Assembly: GCF_000714435.1 (NCBI RefSeq)
Contig: NZ_JJMW01000015.1
Location: 124,001-188,000 of the forward strand
Reading direction: 5' to 3'
Length of the DNA: 64,000 nt
Source of the DNA: Exiguobacterium alkaliphilum 12/1
Lineage (GTDB): Bacteria; Bacillota; Bacilli; Exiguobacteriales; Exiguobacteriaceae
Shown: positions 15,150 to 24,827 of the stretch, piece after piece
How the letters are laid out: each line of letters starts with the position of its first letter
Position numbering within the stretch: position 1 is the stretch's first letter
Program-made: the position numbers and the translations under genes
The notes under the pieces: model-generated
Database searches by the model: none
What the model was told of the DNA's origin: nothing
Seen by the model: only the letters and a program-made list of their open reading frames with translations

Positions 15150-16121
15150 ATGAAAAAAGGAGTCATCTTCGGGTTGATGACCGCGAGCGTGTTGTGGTTA
15201 TCGGCCTGTCAATCTGTCATCGATCGACCTGAGACCGCCATCGAGGAGCGGCAGTCGATGGGTGTCGTCTTATCGGACGTCGGTCTCGGGGACCAATCGT
15301 TCAGCGACGCGGCCATGCGGGGCATGGGTCAATTACGAGAGACTGGGGAATGGTACGTTGATTATCGAGAGCTTGAGGAGACGAAAACGTATGAAGCCGG
15401 CTTCGAACAGCTCGTAGCGGCAGGGCACGATGTCATCATCGGTCTCGGCTTTGCGTGCCAGGAGGACTTAGAGAAAGTAGCGGCCAATCATCCAGACCAA
15501 CAGTTCGCCTTGATTGACGCCGTCTCGACGTTACCGAACGTGATTTCGGTCACGTTTGAAGAAGTAGAAGGGAGCGCGTTAGCCGGTGCGGTCGCAGGCC
15601 TTGAGACAGAGACAGGCAAAATCGGCTTTGTCGGCGGTGTCGACAATGAATTGATTCAAAAGTTCTCGACCGGCTTCTTACTCGGGGCGCAGGCGGTGAA
15701 CGCCGATGTCGAACTCCTAGTCGATTATGCGAATGACTTTGCCTCACCTGAGATCGGGCAGCAGTTGGCCGAGAAACAGATCGAGGCAGGAGCCGACGTG
15801 TTGTATGCGGCGGCTGGATTAACCGGCGTCGGTGTCTTGCAAACCGCACAAGCGAACGGCGTGAAAGCGATCGGGGTCGATAGCGACCAATCGATGATTG
15901 CGCCGGACGCGGTCATCACGTCGATGTTAAAACAAGTCGACTTAGCCATCGTGGCAATCGCGGAAAACGTTCAAGAAGACGCGTTCAGTGAACATCTCAC
16001 GATCGGTCTCGAACAAGGCGGGGTCGGTCTCGCCGCACTTCGACGCGTCCAGTGGAGCGACGAGGAACAAGAACGCTTTGACGCGTTCGAGAAACGGCTA
16101 CTGGAGGGCAATTCACCATGA
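15150..16121 (+). CDS. BMP-family substrate-binding lipoprotein
   Basis: A 323-residue lipoprotein. The signal peptide ends in the lipobox WLSAC with lipidated Cys20. The mature protein has the two-lobed BMP/PnrA-like binding fold ([67 protein letters not shown]). Family members bind purine nucleosides or related ligands for ABC importers, but no permease or ATPase gene is next to it. Its stop codon overlaps the start of a chemoreceptor gene (ATGA), so it probably serves as the receptor's ligand-binding partner. The ligand is inferred only from the family. Confidence 0.87.
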   Translation: MKKGVIFGLMTASVLWLSACQSVIDRPETAIEERQSMGVVLSDVGLGDQSFSDAAMRGMGQLRETGEWYVDYRELEETKTYEAGFEQLVAAGHDVIIGLGFACQEDLEKVAANHPDQQFALIDAVSTLPNVISVTFEEVEGSALAGAVAGLETETGKIGFVGGVDNELIQKFSTGFLLGAQAVNADVELLVDYANDFASPEIGQQLAEKQIEAGADVLYAAAGLTGVGVLQTAQANGVKAIGVDSDQSMIAPDAVITSMLKQVDLAIVAIAENVQEDAFSEHLTIGLEQGGVGLAALRRVQWSDEEQERFDAFEKRLLEGNSP

Positions 16122-17758
16122 GTTTACGAAAACGATTTATTGTATCAACCGTCTTCACGGTCGTGTTGGTCGTCCTAATGATGAGTTACGTCTTGACGAC
16201 GTTAAATCGGTTGCAAACGTATAACGAACAGTATGGCTCGCAAATGATTGAGCTGTCCCAGCTCGAGACGTCACTGCTTCAAGAGCAGTCGCTCTGGACA
16301 TCGCTTGGCGAACAGATGAGCCCAGCGACCTTGAATCAGTTGGCACGCATCCGCGAGAACAATGTGGCCACGTTTGAGACGCTAGAGCGGACGTACTTGA
16401 TTCCGACCTTCAATGAACATTTGGAGCGGGCGACGGAGAAGTATACACGCATCGGTGAGAACGTCGAGGCCGAGTCGGGTGGGATTGCGGCCCGAATTCA
16501 AGCCGCCAAGCTTGAAGGATTGCTGAACGACGTGAATACGCTACTCGTAAAGAATGGTTCGTTCTACGAAGCACTCCAACAGGAGGCGGCAGAGGAGACG
16601 AAACGGTTGTTTGTCATTTCCATCGTGCTCACGGCGTTCGTGATTGGCGCGCTCGCGGTGTACAACTTCTTCTTTGCCCGTTCCATCACGCGTCCGCTCG
16701 AGCAGACCGTCGAGGCAGCCGAGGCCATCGCTTCTGGTCGACTGATTTCATTGCCAGAGTCGACGAGACGAGACGAGATCGGGCGTCTTGAACGAGCGAT
16801 GCAACATATGACGGTCTCCCTTCAAACGGTGATCGGGTCAATCCGGGTCACCTCGATGCAAGTCAACGCGATGACCGAGACGGCCGCGACCGAGAACGAG
16901 GCGGTCGTCAGCACGACGTCAAACATCACGAACGCGGTCGATGAGATGGCGAACGGTGCCCAATCGATTGCGACCGAACTACAGGAGACGCTCGAGTCGG
17001 TCGGCATCATGGCGGCCTCGTTCGAGACGAGCCTCCAACAGACGCGCCAGACGACAGAAGAGACGAGCGCGATGACGCGTGAAGTCCAAGACGGGATTGA
17101 AACGCTGATTGACCAAGAGCGGATTTTACAACGCTCGAGCGAACGGAATGACACGCTCGTCAAACGGATGGATGCGTTTGCGCGAAACACGGACGAGATT
17201 GAACGGATGGCGAAACTCGTCGAAGACGTTGCCGCCCAGACGAACTTACTCGCATTGAACGCAGCGATTGAAGCGGCGCGGGCCGGTGAGGCGGGGCGTG
17301 GCTTCGCCGTCGTCGCAAGCGAAGTGAAGAAGCTGGCCGAAGAGAGTAACGTGGCGACACGGTCCATCTTTGGGGTCGTCCAATCGATTCACGAAGAAGT
17401 GGAGCGGTTGAAACAGACGGTCGAAGAGGCGAGTCAAGAACAGACGGCACAACGACAAGCGTTCGGCTTGACGAAACAGGCGTTCACACGCATCCATGAC
17501 CGGACAGACCATGTGGCCACATTCGTCCATACGATCGAGCGAGAGATGCTCGCCTCGAGCAGTGAAGTGACGAACGTGTTGAAGCGGGTCGAAGAAGTGA
17601 GCGGGGTGACGGAAGAGCTAGCCGCCGGAAACGAGGAAGTGGCCGCCTCGATGAAGGAACAACAGGCGAGCTTTGACCAAATCTTCGCCTTGATGCAAGA
17701 ACTCGAAGGACAGGCAGGGGCACTTGCCAATCAAGTCCAACATTTTCAAAACGATTGA
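16118..17758 (+). CDS. Methyl-accepting chemotaxis protein
   Basis: A 546-residue transmembrane chemoreceptor. TM1 is about residues 7-27, a roughly 135-residue extracellular four-helix-like sensor follows, TM2 is about 163-187, HAMP about 188-240, and the rest is the cytoplasmic signalling coiled coil. The conserved hairpin tip [20 protein letters not shown], which contacts CheA and CheW, is intact, and glutamate/glutamine-rich methylation helices flank it. It is translationally coupled to the BMP lipoprotein upstream (ATGA overlap), suggesting indirect ligand sensing through that lipoprotein. A terminator overlaps its stop codon region. Confidence 0.95.
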   Translation: MSLRKRFIVSTVFTVVLVVLMMSYVLTTLNRLQTYNEQYGSQMIELSQLETSLLQEQSLWTSLGEQMSPATLNQLARIRENNVATFETLERTYLIPTFNEHLERATEKYTRIGENVEAESGGIAARIQAAKLEGLLNDVNTLLVKNGSFYEALQQEAAEETKRLFVISIVLTAFVIGALAVYNFFFARSITRPLEQTVEAAEAIASGRLISLPESTRRDEIGRLERAMQHMTVSLQTVIGSIRVTSMQVNAMTETAATENEAVVSTTSNITNAVDEMANGAQSIATELQETLESVGIMAASFETSLQQTRQTTEETSAMTREVQDGIETLIDQERILQRSSERNDTLVKRMDAFARNTDEIERMAKLVEDVAAQTNLLALNAAIEAARAGEAGRGFAVVASEVKKLAEESNVATRSIFGVVQSIHEEVERLKQTVEEASQEQTAQRQAFGLTKQAFTRIHDRTDHVATFVHTIEREMLASSSEVTNVLKRVEEVSGVTEELAAGNEEVAASMKEQQASFDQIFALMQELEGQAGALANQVQHFQND

Positions 17759-17785
17759 GACAAGTTTCGGCTTGTCTCTTTTTTA
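17757..17785 (+). terminator. Terminator of the lipoprotein-MCP operon
   Basis: GAGACAAG and CTTGTCTC form an 8-bp perfect stem with a six-base loop, followed by seven bases of T-rich sequence. Confidence 0.85.
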
Positions 17786-17918
17786 TATGGGAGAACGGAA
17801 TGGTTGGAATAGCGCTACCGATACACTATGGGCTGGACTAAGGACATAACCCGGGATGAGCGAGTGCCGAATGCATCGCATACTGTGGATGAAAGACGCA
17901 TCGATAGGAGGAGACGGG

Positions 17919-18488
17919 ATGGAAAAATGGAAGCGTTACGTCATCGGGCTGGTCGTGGCTTTATTCATGGCGGTCGGCTACATGTTCGCATCGAAACAGC
18001 CCGAGACGCCGATGGTCGAACAATTCGAACTCAAAGCGGAAGAGTCGGTTCAAGCGGAACCGGCAGCGGGGAAAATCGTCGTCTACGTGACAGGCGCCGT
18101 CGTCTCACCTGACGTATATGAGATGCCGTCCGGGGCAAGGGTCGGGGACGTTCTAACGCTTGCCGTTTTGACTCCGGAAGCAGAACCGGAGCAGTTGAAC
18201 TTGGCTCAACTGCTCGTCGACGGCTCGAAGATCACCGTCCCGAAAAAAGGTGAACTTCTCGACGTCGTACCGGAGACGACGGAGACCGGTACGAACGGCG
18301 TCCACGTCAACAGTGCGACAAAAGAGGAGCTGATGACGGTCCCTGGCATCGGTCCGGCCAAAGCTGAAGCGATTTTAAACTACTTGAAAGAACACGGCCC
18401 GTTCAAGTCGTACGAGGAGCTTCGGAATGTGAAAGGGTTTGGTGACAAGACGTTGGAGAACATGAAGGGCTATCTGCTGGTCCCGTGA
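17919..18488 (+). CDS. comEA: Competence protein ComEA
   Basis: ComEA (189 aa) is the membrane-anchored receptor that binds double-stranded DNA outside the cell and passes it to the ComEC channel. One membrane anchor (about residues 8-25) is followed by a SLBB domain (about 50-110, VYVTGAVVSPDVYEMPSG), a flexible linker, and a C-terminal double helix-hairpin-helix DNA-binding domain (VNSATKEELMTVPGIGPAKA...GPFKSYEELRNVKGFGDKTL). The ATG at 17919 follows AGGAGGAG. In B. subtilis comEB lies between comEA and comEC; here comEC starts one base after the comEA stop. Confidence 0.95.
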   Translation: MEKWKRYVIGLVVALFMAVGYMFASKQPETPMVEQFELKAEESVQAEPAAGKIVVYVTGAVVSPDVYEMPSGARVGDVLTLAVLTPEAEPEQLNLAQLLVDGSKITVPKKGELLDVVPETTETGTNGVHVNSATKEELMTVPGIGPAKAEAILNYLKEHGPFKSYEELRNVKGFGDKTLENMKGYLLVP

Positions 18489-18489
18489 G

Positions 18490-20622
18490 ATGCCACTCTT
18501 TCCGTTACTTCCAATCAGTCTACTCATCGCTTGGACCCATGACGTCTTGGTCCTTTCGGTCGTGCTATTCTTATTGCTGCTCGCTTCGTGGCGTGGCCAG
18601 GCTGTAAGCACGTATTGCGGCGCGATTGTTCTGGCCTTACTCGTCTTTTGGCACGATGAGCCGCCGGAGATCTCAACAGGTGAACGTGTCTTGTTTTCCA
18701 TCGAGAGCCGGCGTGACAATGGTCGTTCCGTCCGATTGTATGGCGAGACGTCAGGGGCGAACGGGGTTTTAGTCGGACGTGATGTGGCGCTCGGCCGTCC
18801 GGGAGAGACGTGTCTCGTCACGTTCGAGCCGGATGCGTTCGCACCGCTCCGAAACGTCGGCGGGTTCGATGAAATGGCGTGGGCGAAAGGGGCAGGCCTT
18901 TCATTCAAGGGAAGACAAGTCACCGTTCACGCCTGTCGTCCGACGGCAGGCGTGGACGGGGCGATGCTTCGGTTCAAAGAGAGACAATTGGCACGCATCG
19001 AGGCGACGTATCGGGCCGATGTTGCGTTGTATATGGAGGCGCTTTTGTTTGGAGAAGGACGATTGTTGGATGAAGAAACCTCGTTTTCGTATCGGGTCAC
19101 GGGGCTGTTGCATCTGCTCGTCATTTCGGGGTCACACATCGCCATGCTCGTCCTCGCGTTCAAATGGCTGCTATCTCCTCTCCCGTTCCATCGAGAGACG
19201 AAGATCCTCCTTATCGTCTTGATTGTGACGGCGTTCGGCTGGTTGACCGGCTTTTCACCGCCGGTCGCGCGCGCCGTCCTCGTCGCCGACATGGTGCTGA
19301 TTCTTTCCTTGTTCGGCTATTCGGTCCGTGACCCGATGCGTCTCCTCAGCTGGTGTGGGGCGGGACTGCTCGCACTTCAACCTTACTTGTTGTTCAATCT
19401 TGGGTTCCAGCTTACCGTTGGGATGACGCTCTTTTTGATTGTGACGCGTGCGCTGTGGACGAACGTCCTCAGTCTGGCGATTTACGCGCAATGGGTCGGA
19501 TTGATTTTGTTATGGCACGTTCAACCGGTCATCTCGGTCGTGGCGCCACTCTACAACGTCGTCGTCGCAATCCTCCTTTCGTGGGTGATCATTCCTCTCG
19601 CTCTCCTGTCGTATCTGATGCCATTCTATGAACCGTGGCTTCATCCGGTACTCGATGGGTTGCACGGGACGTTCTCGCTTCATAATATGTACAAGCCTTG
19701 GATCCCGCTCCATGAGCTGACCGTTTGGGGTTCGTTCGGGCTCGCTTCCGGACTTTGGGTCGGGTTGCTCCTGCTCGAGCGGCGCCGTTGGATTGGGTGG
19801 GGTGTCGCCTTTCTCACGCTCGGTGTCGTCACCTGGACGGCCGAATATAAAGAGCAGGGGCGAGTCACATTTTTAGACGTCGGGCAAGGTGACGCCATCG
19901 TCGTCGAGACGGACGGTCTCACGGGCGTGATTGACGTCGGCGGGGTATTCCATGACCCATCGGTACAGAAACGCTCGACGTTCGACCCGGGAGCAGACGT
20001 CGTCGCGCCTTACTTGTGGAAGCGGGGCGAGCGGGAAATCGATTTCTTGTTGTTGACCCATGCCGATCACGACCATACGGGTGGGTTAGAAGGGGTGCTT
20101 GATTCGATTCAAGTAAAGGAGGTATGGCTAGCGGCCGAGGCGACCGATTTGGAGAAGCGGAACGATTTGTTAGCGAAGCTCGAGACAAGGGACGTCCCGG
20201 TCCGTTACGTTCGTTCAGGCGACCGACCTTATCCGTGGCTTTGGATTGTCAGTCCGTCGGAGCGGAAAGCAGATGAAAATGCCAATTCGGTTTCGGCCTA
20301 TTTAGCGGTCGGTGGGATGACGTACTTATTGACGGGTGACTTACCGGAAGCGGGGGAAGCCACTCTCCCGACTGTCGACGTTGATGTGTTCAAACTCGGC
20401 CATCATGGCTCGGACACGTCGTCGAGCGAGGCACTAGTAAACCGGATCGATCCGGAATGGGTCGTGGCGAGCGTCGGCAGGAACAACCGTTACGGGCATC
20501 CGCATCCAGACGTCTTGGCGCGACTTGTCGGCAGGCGCGTGCTACGGACGGATGAGGACGGGATGATCGTATGTGAACGTGGCGCTTGCCGAGGGATCGT
20601 GGAAACGAAGGTCAGTCGATGA
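18490..20622 (+). CDS. comEC: DNA uptake channel ComEC
   Basis: A 710-residue polytopic membrane protein that carries single-stranded DNA across the cytoplasmic membrane during transformation. The N-terminal part (about 1-50 membrane, 50-150 DUF4131 OB-like, LFSIESRRDNGRSVRLYGE) is followed by the Competence membrane domain (about 200-440, with LLHLLVISGSHIAML) and a C-terminal metallo-beta-lactamase-like domain (about 455-710, FLDVGQGDAIVVE and LLTHADHDHTGG). The HxDHDHTGG metal motif is intact, so the proposed nuclease activity is possible. Together with ComEA it implies at least potential natural competence. Confidence 0.95.
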   Translation: MPLFPLLPISLLIAWTHDVLVLSVVLFLLLLASWRGQAVSTYCGAIVLALLVFWHDEPPEISTGERVLFSIESRRDNGRSVRLYGETSGANGVLVGRDVALGRPGETCLVTFEPDAFAPLRNVGGFDEMAWAKGAGLSFKGRQVTVHACRPTAGVDGAMLRFKERQLARIEATYRADVALYMEALLFGEGRLLDEETSFSYRVTGLLHLLVISGSHIAMLVLAFKWLLSPLPFHRETKILLIVLIVTAFGWLTGFSPPVARAVLVADMVLILSLFGYSVRDPMRLLSWCGAGLLALQPYLLFNLGFQLTVGMTLFLIVTRALWTNVLSLAIYAQWVGLILLWHVQPVISVVAPLYNVVVAILLSWVIIPLALLSYLMPFYEPWLHPVLDGLHGTFSLHNMYKPWIPLHELTVWGSFGLASGLWVGLLLLERRRWIGWGVAFLTLGVVTWTAEYKEQGRVTFLDVGQGDAIVVETDGLTGVIDVGGVFHDPSVQKRSTFDPGADVVAPYLWKRGEREIDFLLLTHADHDHTGGLEGVLDSIQVKEVWLAAEATDLEKRNDLLAKLETRDVPVRYVRSGDRPYPWLWIVSPSERKADENANSVSAYLAVGGMTYLLTGDLPEAGEATLPTVDVDVFKLGHHGSDTSSSEALVNRIDPEWVVASVGRNNRYGHPHPDVLARLVGRRVLRTDEDGMIVCERGACRGIVETKVSR

Positions 20623-20637
20623 AATGTATGATAAACT

Positions 20638-20670
20638 AAAAAACGATTGCTCCCCCGGGGCAATCGTTTC
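20638..20670 (-). terminator. Terminator of yqzM
   Basis: AAACGATTGC and GCAATCGTTT pair around a CCCCCGGG-type loop. The T tract lies on the minus-strand side, so it ends yqzM; it may also slow transcription leaving comEC. Confidence 0.75.
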
Positions 20671-20675
20671 GTAGC

Positions 20676-20840
20676 TTATAAGCTTAAGAACTTGATGAGG
20701 ACGCCAATCGCGAATAGCGTGAAGAAAAAGCCGAACGGTACGATGAAGCCGATCGCTGAATCGATGGCATCGTTTCGTTTGCATTGGACATCGTTCTCAA
20801 ACGGGTTTTCGCTTGGTGGGCGAACAGAGTTAATATGCAT
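20676..20840 (-). CDS. yqzM: YqzM family small membrane protein
   Basis: A 54-residue protein with one C-terminal membrane helix. NPFENDVQCKRNDAIDSAIGF followed by a FGFFFTLFAIGVLIKF segment matches the YqzM family, found next to comEC in Bacillus. Function is unknown. The N-terminus is about ten residues longer than I recall for Bacillus YqzM. The ATG at 20840 has AGGAGGG eight bases upstream on the minus strand; longer frames lack such a site. It is divergent from holA. Confidence 0.85.
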   Translation of the reverse strand: MHINSVRPPSENPFENDVQCKRNDAIDSAIGFIVPFGFFFTLFAIGVLIKFLSL

Positions 20841-20886
20841 AGTGAGTCCCTCCTTGAAATGGTTCCGTCCTAAGTATAGCGAATCG

Positions 20887-20916
20887 TTGAAGGATAATCT
20901 ATGTTTTAGATAAGAA
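20887..20916 (+). promoter_or_regulatory. Possible holA promoter
   Basis: TTGAAG at 20887-20892, an 18-base spacer and TAAGAA at 20911-20916. Confidence 0.4.
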
Positions 20917-20940
20917 TAAATTGTGAAAGTGGTGTGTGTT

Positions 20941-21942
20941 TTGAATGAACCCTGGCTCCATAACGGCAAAGTAGCCAACGTGTACGTCTTGTTCGGGACG
21001 GAGAAGTATCTGCTCGATTCGTGGGAGAAAGAAATCGTCAAGGCGGCCAACCCGTCCGGCGACCAGTTCGACGTGATGCGACTCGACTTACAAGAGACGG
21101 CGCTCGATACGGCACTCGACGAGGCGGAGACGGTCCCGTTCTTCAGCGATTATCGGACGGTCGTCGTGAAAAACGCCCAGTTTTTGACCGGCGCGAAAGA
21201 GAAACAAAAGCAAAATGTCGAACGGTTGACGGAATATTTGTTGCAGCCGGCACCGTACGCCGTGCTCGTCTTCATCATCGAGACAGAAAAACTCGATGAG
21301 CGTAAAAAAGTCGTCAAGCGCTTAAAAGAACGGGCCATCGTCCTCGAGGCGAAAAAGCCGAGCCAGACGGAGCTGATGCGTTACGTCGGTGACGAACTGA
21401 ATCGACGTGGGCAAAAGATGGACCGCTCGACCGTCGAGCGACTTTTGTTCTTATGCCATGATGATTGGGGGAAACTCGTACGCGAGCTCGAGAAGTTGCA
21501 ACTGTATGCGAGTGATGGTAGCGAGATCCCGCTCGAAATCGTCAACGATCTCGTCCCTCGAACGCTTGAAGACAATGTGTTCCAACTGTCCGAATTTTTA
21601 GTCGCCCGGCGTGCCGACGCGGCGCTACGGCTCGTCCGTGATTTAGAGAAACAAGGTCAGGAGTTGATTGGGCTCTTGTCGCTTCTCGCCCGTCAGTACC
21701 GGAACATGTATTTGACGAAGCAGCTGACGGAAAAAGGATATGGGGAAAAACAAATCGCGTCAAAGATTGGGGCGCATCCGTACACAGTGAAGCTGGCCGG
21801 GCAAGCGAGCCGGAACTTCACGGAGGCGCAGCTCGCCGCGGCGCTGACGATGATTGCCGATGCAGATGAGTCGATGAAGACCGGTCGTGGCGATAAACAA
21901 ATCGTCTTCGATACGCTCGTCTGTCAGTTGACGCTCGTGTGA
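20941..21942 (+). CDS. holA: DNA polymerase III delta subunit
   Basis: The delta subunit (333 aa) of the clamp loader opens the beta sliding clamp and loads it onto primed DNA. The N-terminal Rossmann-like domain (VYVLFGTEKYLLDSWEKEI) lacks a functional ATP site as expected for delta; the middle and C-terminal collar domains follow (TLEDNVFQLSEFLVARRADAALRLV). TTG at 20941 is preferred because GGTG precedes it by about six bases and the N-terminal length then fits the family; GTG at 20923 would add six residues. Gene order comEC-yqzM-holA-rpsT is conserved with Bacillus. Confidence 0.92.
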   Translation: MNEPWLHNGKVANVYVLFGTEKYLLDSWEKEIVKAANPSGDQFDVMRLDLQETALDTALDEAETVPFFSDYRTVVVKNAQFLTGAKEKQKQNVERLTEYLLQPAPYAVLVFIIETEKLDERKKVVKRLKERAIVLEAKKPSQTELMRYVGDELNRRGQKMDRSTVERLLFLCHDDWGKLVRELEKLQLYASDGSEIPLEIVNDLVPRTLEDNVFQLSEFLVARRADAALRLVRDLEKQGQELIGLLSLLARQYRNMYLTKQLTEKGYGEKQIASKIGAHPYTVKLAGQASRNFTEAQLAAALTMIADADESMKTGRGDKQIVFDTLVCQLTLV

Positions 21943-21951
21943 GGTGAGAAA

Positions 21952-22386
21952 ATGAGTTTACGACAAGTGGAACTTGAAGATGTGATTCCGCTCAGGCATG
22001 AAGTGCTCAGACCGGGTCAGATGCGGGAGACGTGTTATTTTGAAGGGGATGACAACGAGACGACACGCCATTTCGCTTGGGTCGAGGACGGTCAGGTGTT
22101 GTCGATCGCGACCGTGATGGAAGCAGGGCGTGACGTCGACGGGAAGACAGTGCCGTACCAACTGCGGGGGATGGCGACCGACCCGGCCTCCGCCGGGCAA
22201 GGGATTGGCTCGTCGTTTTTACAGGCGCTGCACGAAACGGTCAACGACTCGTGGTGGTGCAACGCCCGCGAAGTCGCCGTGCGCTTCTATGAACGGAACG
22301 GCCTCGTCGTCGTCGGTGAGCCGTTCGAAATTCCCGGGATTGGGACGCATTACGTCATGGTATACGAAAAAACAGCCGGCTCCTGA
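21952..22386 (+). CDS. GNAT-family N-acetyltransferase
   Basis: A 144-residue GNAT acetyltransferase. Motif A with the acetyl-CoA pyrophosphate loop is LRGMATDPASAGQGIGSSFL (Q/R-x-x-G-x-G/A pattern), and motif B includes NAREVAVRFYERNGL. The acceptor substrate is not predictable. It begins nine bases after holA and is likely co-transcribed with it; AGGTGAG serves as ribosome site. Its last codons double as the terminator of the convergent rpsT gene. It is not part of the standard Bacillus order at this site. Confidence 0.85.
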   Translation: MSLRQVELEDVIPLRHEVLRPGQMRETCYFEGDDNETTRHFAWVEDGQVLSIATVMEAGRDVDGKTVPYQLRGMATDPASAGQGIGSSFLQALHETVNDSWWCNAREVAVRFYERNGLVVVGEPFEIPGIGTHYVMVYEKTAGS

Positions 22387-22400
22387 TGGAGGCGGCTGTT
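22366..22400 (-). terminator. rpsT terminator inside the GNAT gene end
   Basis: A 13-bp stem (22371-22383 with 22388-22400, one mismatch) is followed on the minus strand by six T. It overlaps the last five codons and stop codon of the convergent acetyltransferase gene. Confidence 0.75.
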
Positions 22401-22416
22401 CCGGTTTGATCTCTAA

Positions 22417-22677
22417 TTAGAGAGCTGCGATGCGAGCTGCGAGACGTGATTTGTCACGGCCAGCTTTGTTTTGGTGGATAAGACCTTTTGCTGCAGCTTT
22501 GTCGATTTTCTTCGTAGCGAGGACGAAAGCTTCTTGAGCAGCTTCTTTGTTTCCTTCGAGTACGAGAGCGTCAACACGTTTTACTGCTGTACGCATTGCT
22601 GCTTTCTCTTGCGAGTTTGCGACGCGACGCTTTTCAGAAGTTTTTGCACGTTTGATTGCTGATTTGATGTTTGCCAT
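22417..22677 (-). CDS. rpsT: 30S ribosomal protein S20
   Basis: S20 (86 aa) is a helical 16S rRNA-binding protein of the small subunit body. [21 protein letters not shown] and the C-terminal [19 protein letters not shown] are family signatures. It is monocistronic on the minus strand, as in B. subtilis. Codon use is more A/T-ending than in neighbours, as expected for a highly expressed gene. GGAGGTG precedes the ATG. Confidence 0.98.
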   Translation of the reverse strand: MANIKSAIKRAKTSEKRRVANSQEKAAMRTAVKRVDALVLEGNKEAAQEAFVLATKKIDKAAAKGLIHQNKAGRDKSRLAARIAAL

Positions 22678-22715
22678 TGTTTGTCACCTCCTGAAACAAG
22701 AAAGTGTATGTTCTC

Positions 22716-22730
22716 ATTACTTCAAGTAAT
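22716..22730. repeat. Palindrome in the rpsT leader
   Basis: ATTACTTCAAGTAAT is a perfect 7-1-7 palindrome in the untranslated leader between the rpsT promoter and its ribosome site. It could be a small hairpin or a protein site. Confidence 0.4.
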
Positions 22731-22750
22731 CATTCAACAGAACAAGCACA

Positions 22751-22779
22751 ATTGTAGCAAACGCTTATTTGAAAAGCAA
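22751..22779 (-). promoter_or_regulatory. rpsT promoter
   Basis: On the minus strand, TTGCTT (complement 22774-22779), 17 bases, then TACAAT (complement 22751-22756). Confidence 0.75.
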
Positions 22780-22830
22780 CCACTTGATGATTATTCTGAA
22801 AACTATATGTGGTATTGTTGTAGTAGGTCG

Positions 22831-22859
22831 TACACATACACTTAAGATTTTGATATAAT
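22831..22859 (+). promoter_or_regulatory. lepA promoter
   Basis: A perfect TATAAT at 22854-22859 is preceded by TGA (extended -10). The -35 at 22831 (TACACA) is poor. Confidence 0.6.
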
Positions 22860-22896
22860 GACACGGTATGCATGAGAAGGATAGGTGAACCCATAT

Positions 22897-24720
22897 ATGA
22901 ACAACAAAGAATTAGAGAATCGTCAGAAGAAGATTCGCAACTTTTCCATCATCGCTCACATCGATCATGGAAAGTCGACGCTCGCTGACCGGATTCTTGA
23001 GAAGACGGGTGCGCTCACGGCGCGCGAGATGAAAGAACAGACGCTTGATGCGATGGACCTTGAACGTGAGCGCGGTATCACGATTAAGTTGAACGCCGTC
23101 AAGTTGAACTATACGGCTAAAGACGGGGAAGAGTATATCCTTCATTTGATCGATACACCGGGCCACGTCGATTTCACGTATGAAGTATCACGCTCGCTCG
23201 CGGCGTGTGAAGGGGCCGTCCTCGTCGTGGACGCGGCCCAAGGAATCGAAGCACAGACGCTCGCGAACGTCTACCTCGCATTAGATAACGACCTTGAAAT
23301 CATCCCGGTCATCAACAAAATTGATTTGCCGTCAGCCGACGTCGAGCGCGTGCGCCAAGAGATTGAGGACGTGATTGGTCTTGACGCGAGTGATGCCGTA
23401 CCGGCTTCAGCGAAAGCCGGGATCGGGATTGAAGAGATTCTCGAGCAAATTGTCGAGCTCGTCCCGGCACCGACGGGCGATCCGTCTGCGCCGCTTCAAG
23501 CCCTCATCTTCGACTCGTACTATGACGCCTATCGCGGTGTCGTCGCCTCGATTCGAATCGTCAACGGTTCGGTCAAAGTCGGAGACAAGGTGCAAATGAT
23601 GTCGACCGGTAAATCGTTCGAAGTCACAGACCTCGGCGTCTCGACCCCAAAACCGGTGTCGGTGAAAGAGTTGAACGTCGGAGACGTTGGGACATTGTCA
23701 GCGTCGATCAAGACGGTCGGCGACGTTCGCGTCGGTGACACGATCACACTCGCGAAAAACCCAGCGACGGATCAACTCCCAGGTTATCGGAAGATGAACC
23801 CGATGGTGTACTGCGGTCTTTATCCGATCGATGCGGCGAAGTATAACGATTTACGTGAAGCGCTCGAGCGCCTCCAATTGTCGGATGCGGCACTCGAATT
23901 TGAGCCCGAGACGTCACAAGCACTCGGTTTCGGTTTCCGTAGCGGTTTCCTCGGCATGCTCCACATGGAAATCATCCAAGAGCGGATTGAGCGAGAGTTC
24001 GGGATTGACTTGATTACGACGGCACCGTCGGTTATTTATCACGTCACGACGACGTCAGGCGACGTCATCCACGTCGATAACCCATCGAAGATGCCAGAAC
24101 AACAAAAGATCGAGACGATTGAAGAGCCGTACGTCAAAGCGGCCATCATGACGCCGAACGACTATGTCGGCGCCATCATGGAGCTCTGCCAGAAGAAACG
24201 TGGGACGTTCATCGATATGCAGTATATCGACACGACACGCGTCAAAATCACGTACGAGATTCCATTGAGTGAAATTGTCTACGACTTCTTCGATCAGTTG
24301 AAGTCGAGCACGAAAGGCTATGCCTCGCTCGATTACGAGTTGATCGGCTATCGTCCGTCACGCCTCGTCAAGATGGACATCCTTTTGAACAACGAAGTCG
24401 TCGATGCACTCAGCTTTATCGTTCACCGCGATTTCGCGTACGAGCGTGGGAAAGTCATCGTCGAGAAGTTGAAGGCGCTCATCCCGCGGATGCAGTTCGA
24501 GGTACCGGTCCAAGCAGCGGTCGGGACGAAGATTGTCGCCCGTTCGACGATCAAGGCGCTCCGCAAGAACGTCCTCGCGAAATGTTACGGCGGGGACATC
24601 TCGCGGAAGCGGAAGCTTCTTGAGAAGCAAAAAGAAGGTAAAAAGCGCATGAAGATGGTTGGATCTGTCGAAGTGCCGCAAGAAGCGTTCATGTCTGTCT
24701 TGTCGATGGACGAAGAATAA
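22897..24720 (+). CDS. lepA: Elongation factor 4 (LepA)
   Basis: A ribosome-binding translational GTPase (607 aa) implicated in back-translocation, stress recovery and 30S biogenesis. G-domain motifs: G1 AHIDHGKST, the switch region with RGITIK, G3 DTPGHVDF, G4 NKID, G5 SAKAG. Domains II, III and V follow, and the LepA-specific C-terminal domain contains the lysine-rich [24 protein letters not shown] at 22897 has GGTG nine bases upstream and gives the usual [10 protein letters not shown]-type start. Unlike in Bacillus, no gpr or spoIIP lies between rpsT and lepA. A terminator follows, so hemW is not directly co-transcribed. Confidence 0.97.
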   Translation: MNNKELENRQKKIRNFSIIAHIDHGKSTLADRILEKTGALTAREMKEQTLDAMDLERERGITIKLNAVKLNYTAKDGEEYILHLIDTPGHVDFTYEVSRSLAACEGAVLVVDAAQGIEAQTLANVYLALDNDLEIIPVINKIDLPSADVERVRQEIEDVIGLDASDAVPASAKAGIGIEEILEQIVELVPAPTGDPSAPLQALIFDSYYDAYRGVVASIRIVNGSVKVGDKVQMMSTGKSFEVTDLGVSTPKPVSVKELNVGDVGTLSASIKTVGDVRVGDTITLAKNPATDQLPGYRKMNPMVYCGLYPIDAAKYNDLREALERLQLSDAALEFEPETSQALGFGFRSGFLGMLHMEIIQERIEREFGIDLITTAPSVIYHVTTTSGDVIHVDNPSKMPEQQKIETIEEPYVKAAIMTPNDYVGAIMELCQKKRGTFIDMQYIDTTRVKITYEIPLSEIVYDFFDQLKSSTKGYASLDYELIGYRPSRLVKMDILLNNEVVDALSFIVHRDFAYERGKVIVEKLKALIPRMQFEVPVQAAVGTKIVARSTIKALRKNVLAKCYGGDISRKRKLLEKQKEGKKRMKMVGSVEVPQEAFMSVLSMDEE

Positions 24721-24725
24721 CCGTT

Positions 24726-24757
24726 CGCCCTTATCAAACGATAAGGGCGATTTTTTT
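24726..24757 (+). terminator. lepA terminator
   Basis: CGCCCTTATC pairs with GATAAGGGCG (10 bp, AAAC loop), followed by seven T. Confidence 0.9.
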
Positions 24758-24760
24758 GAT

Positions 24761-24789
24761 TTGGCAGGATATGGGGAAGGCGATACGGA
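24761..24789 (+). promoter_or_regulatory. Possible serC operon promoter
   Basis: TTGGCA at 24761-24766, 17 bases, TACGGA at 24784-24789. The -10 is weak; no riboswitch or T-box is visible before serC. Confidence 0.35.
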
Positions 24790-24827
24790 ATAGTACCCAC
24801 TTACAGAAAAATAGAGGAGGAGAAGCA

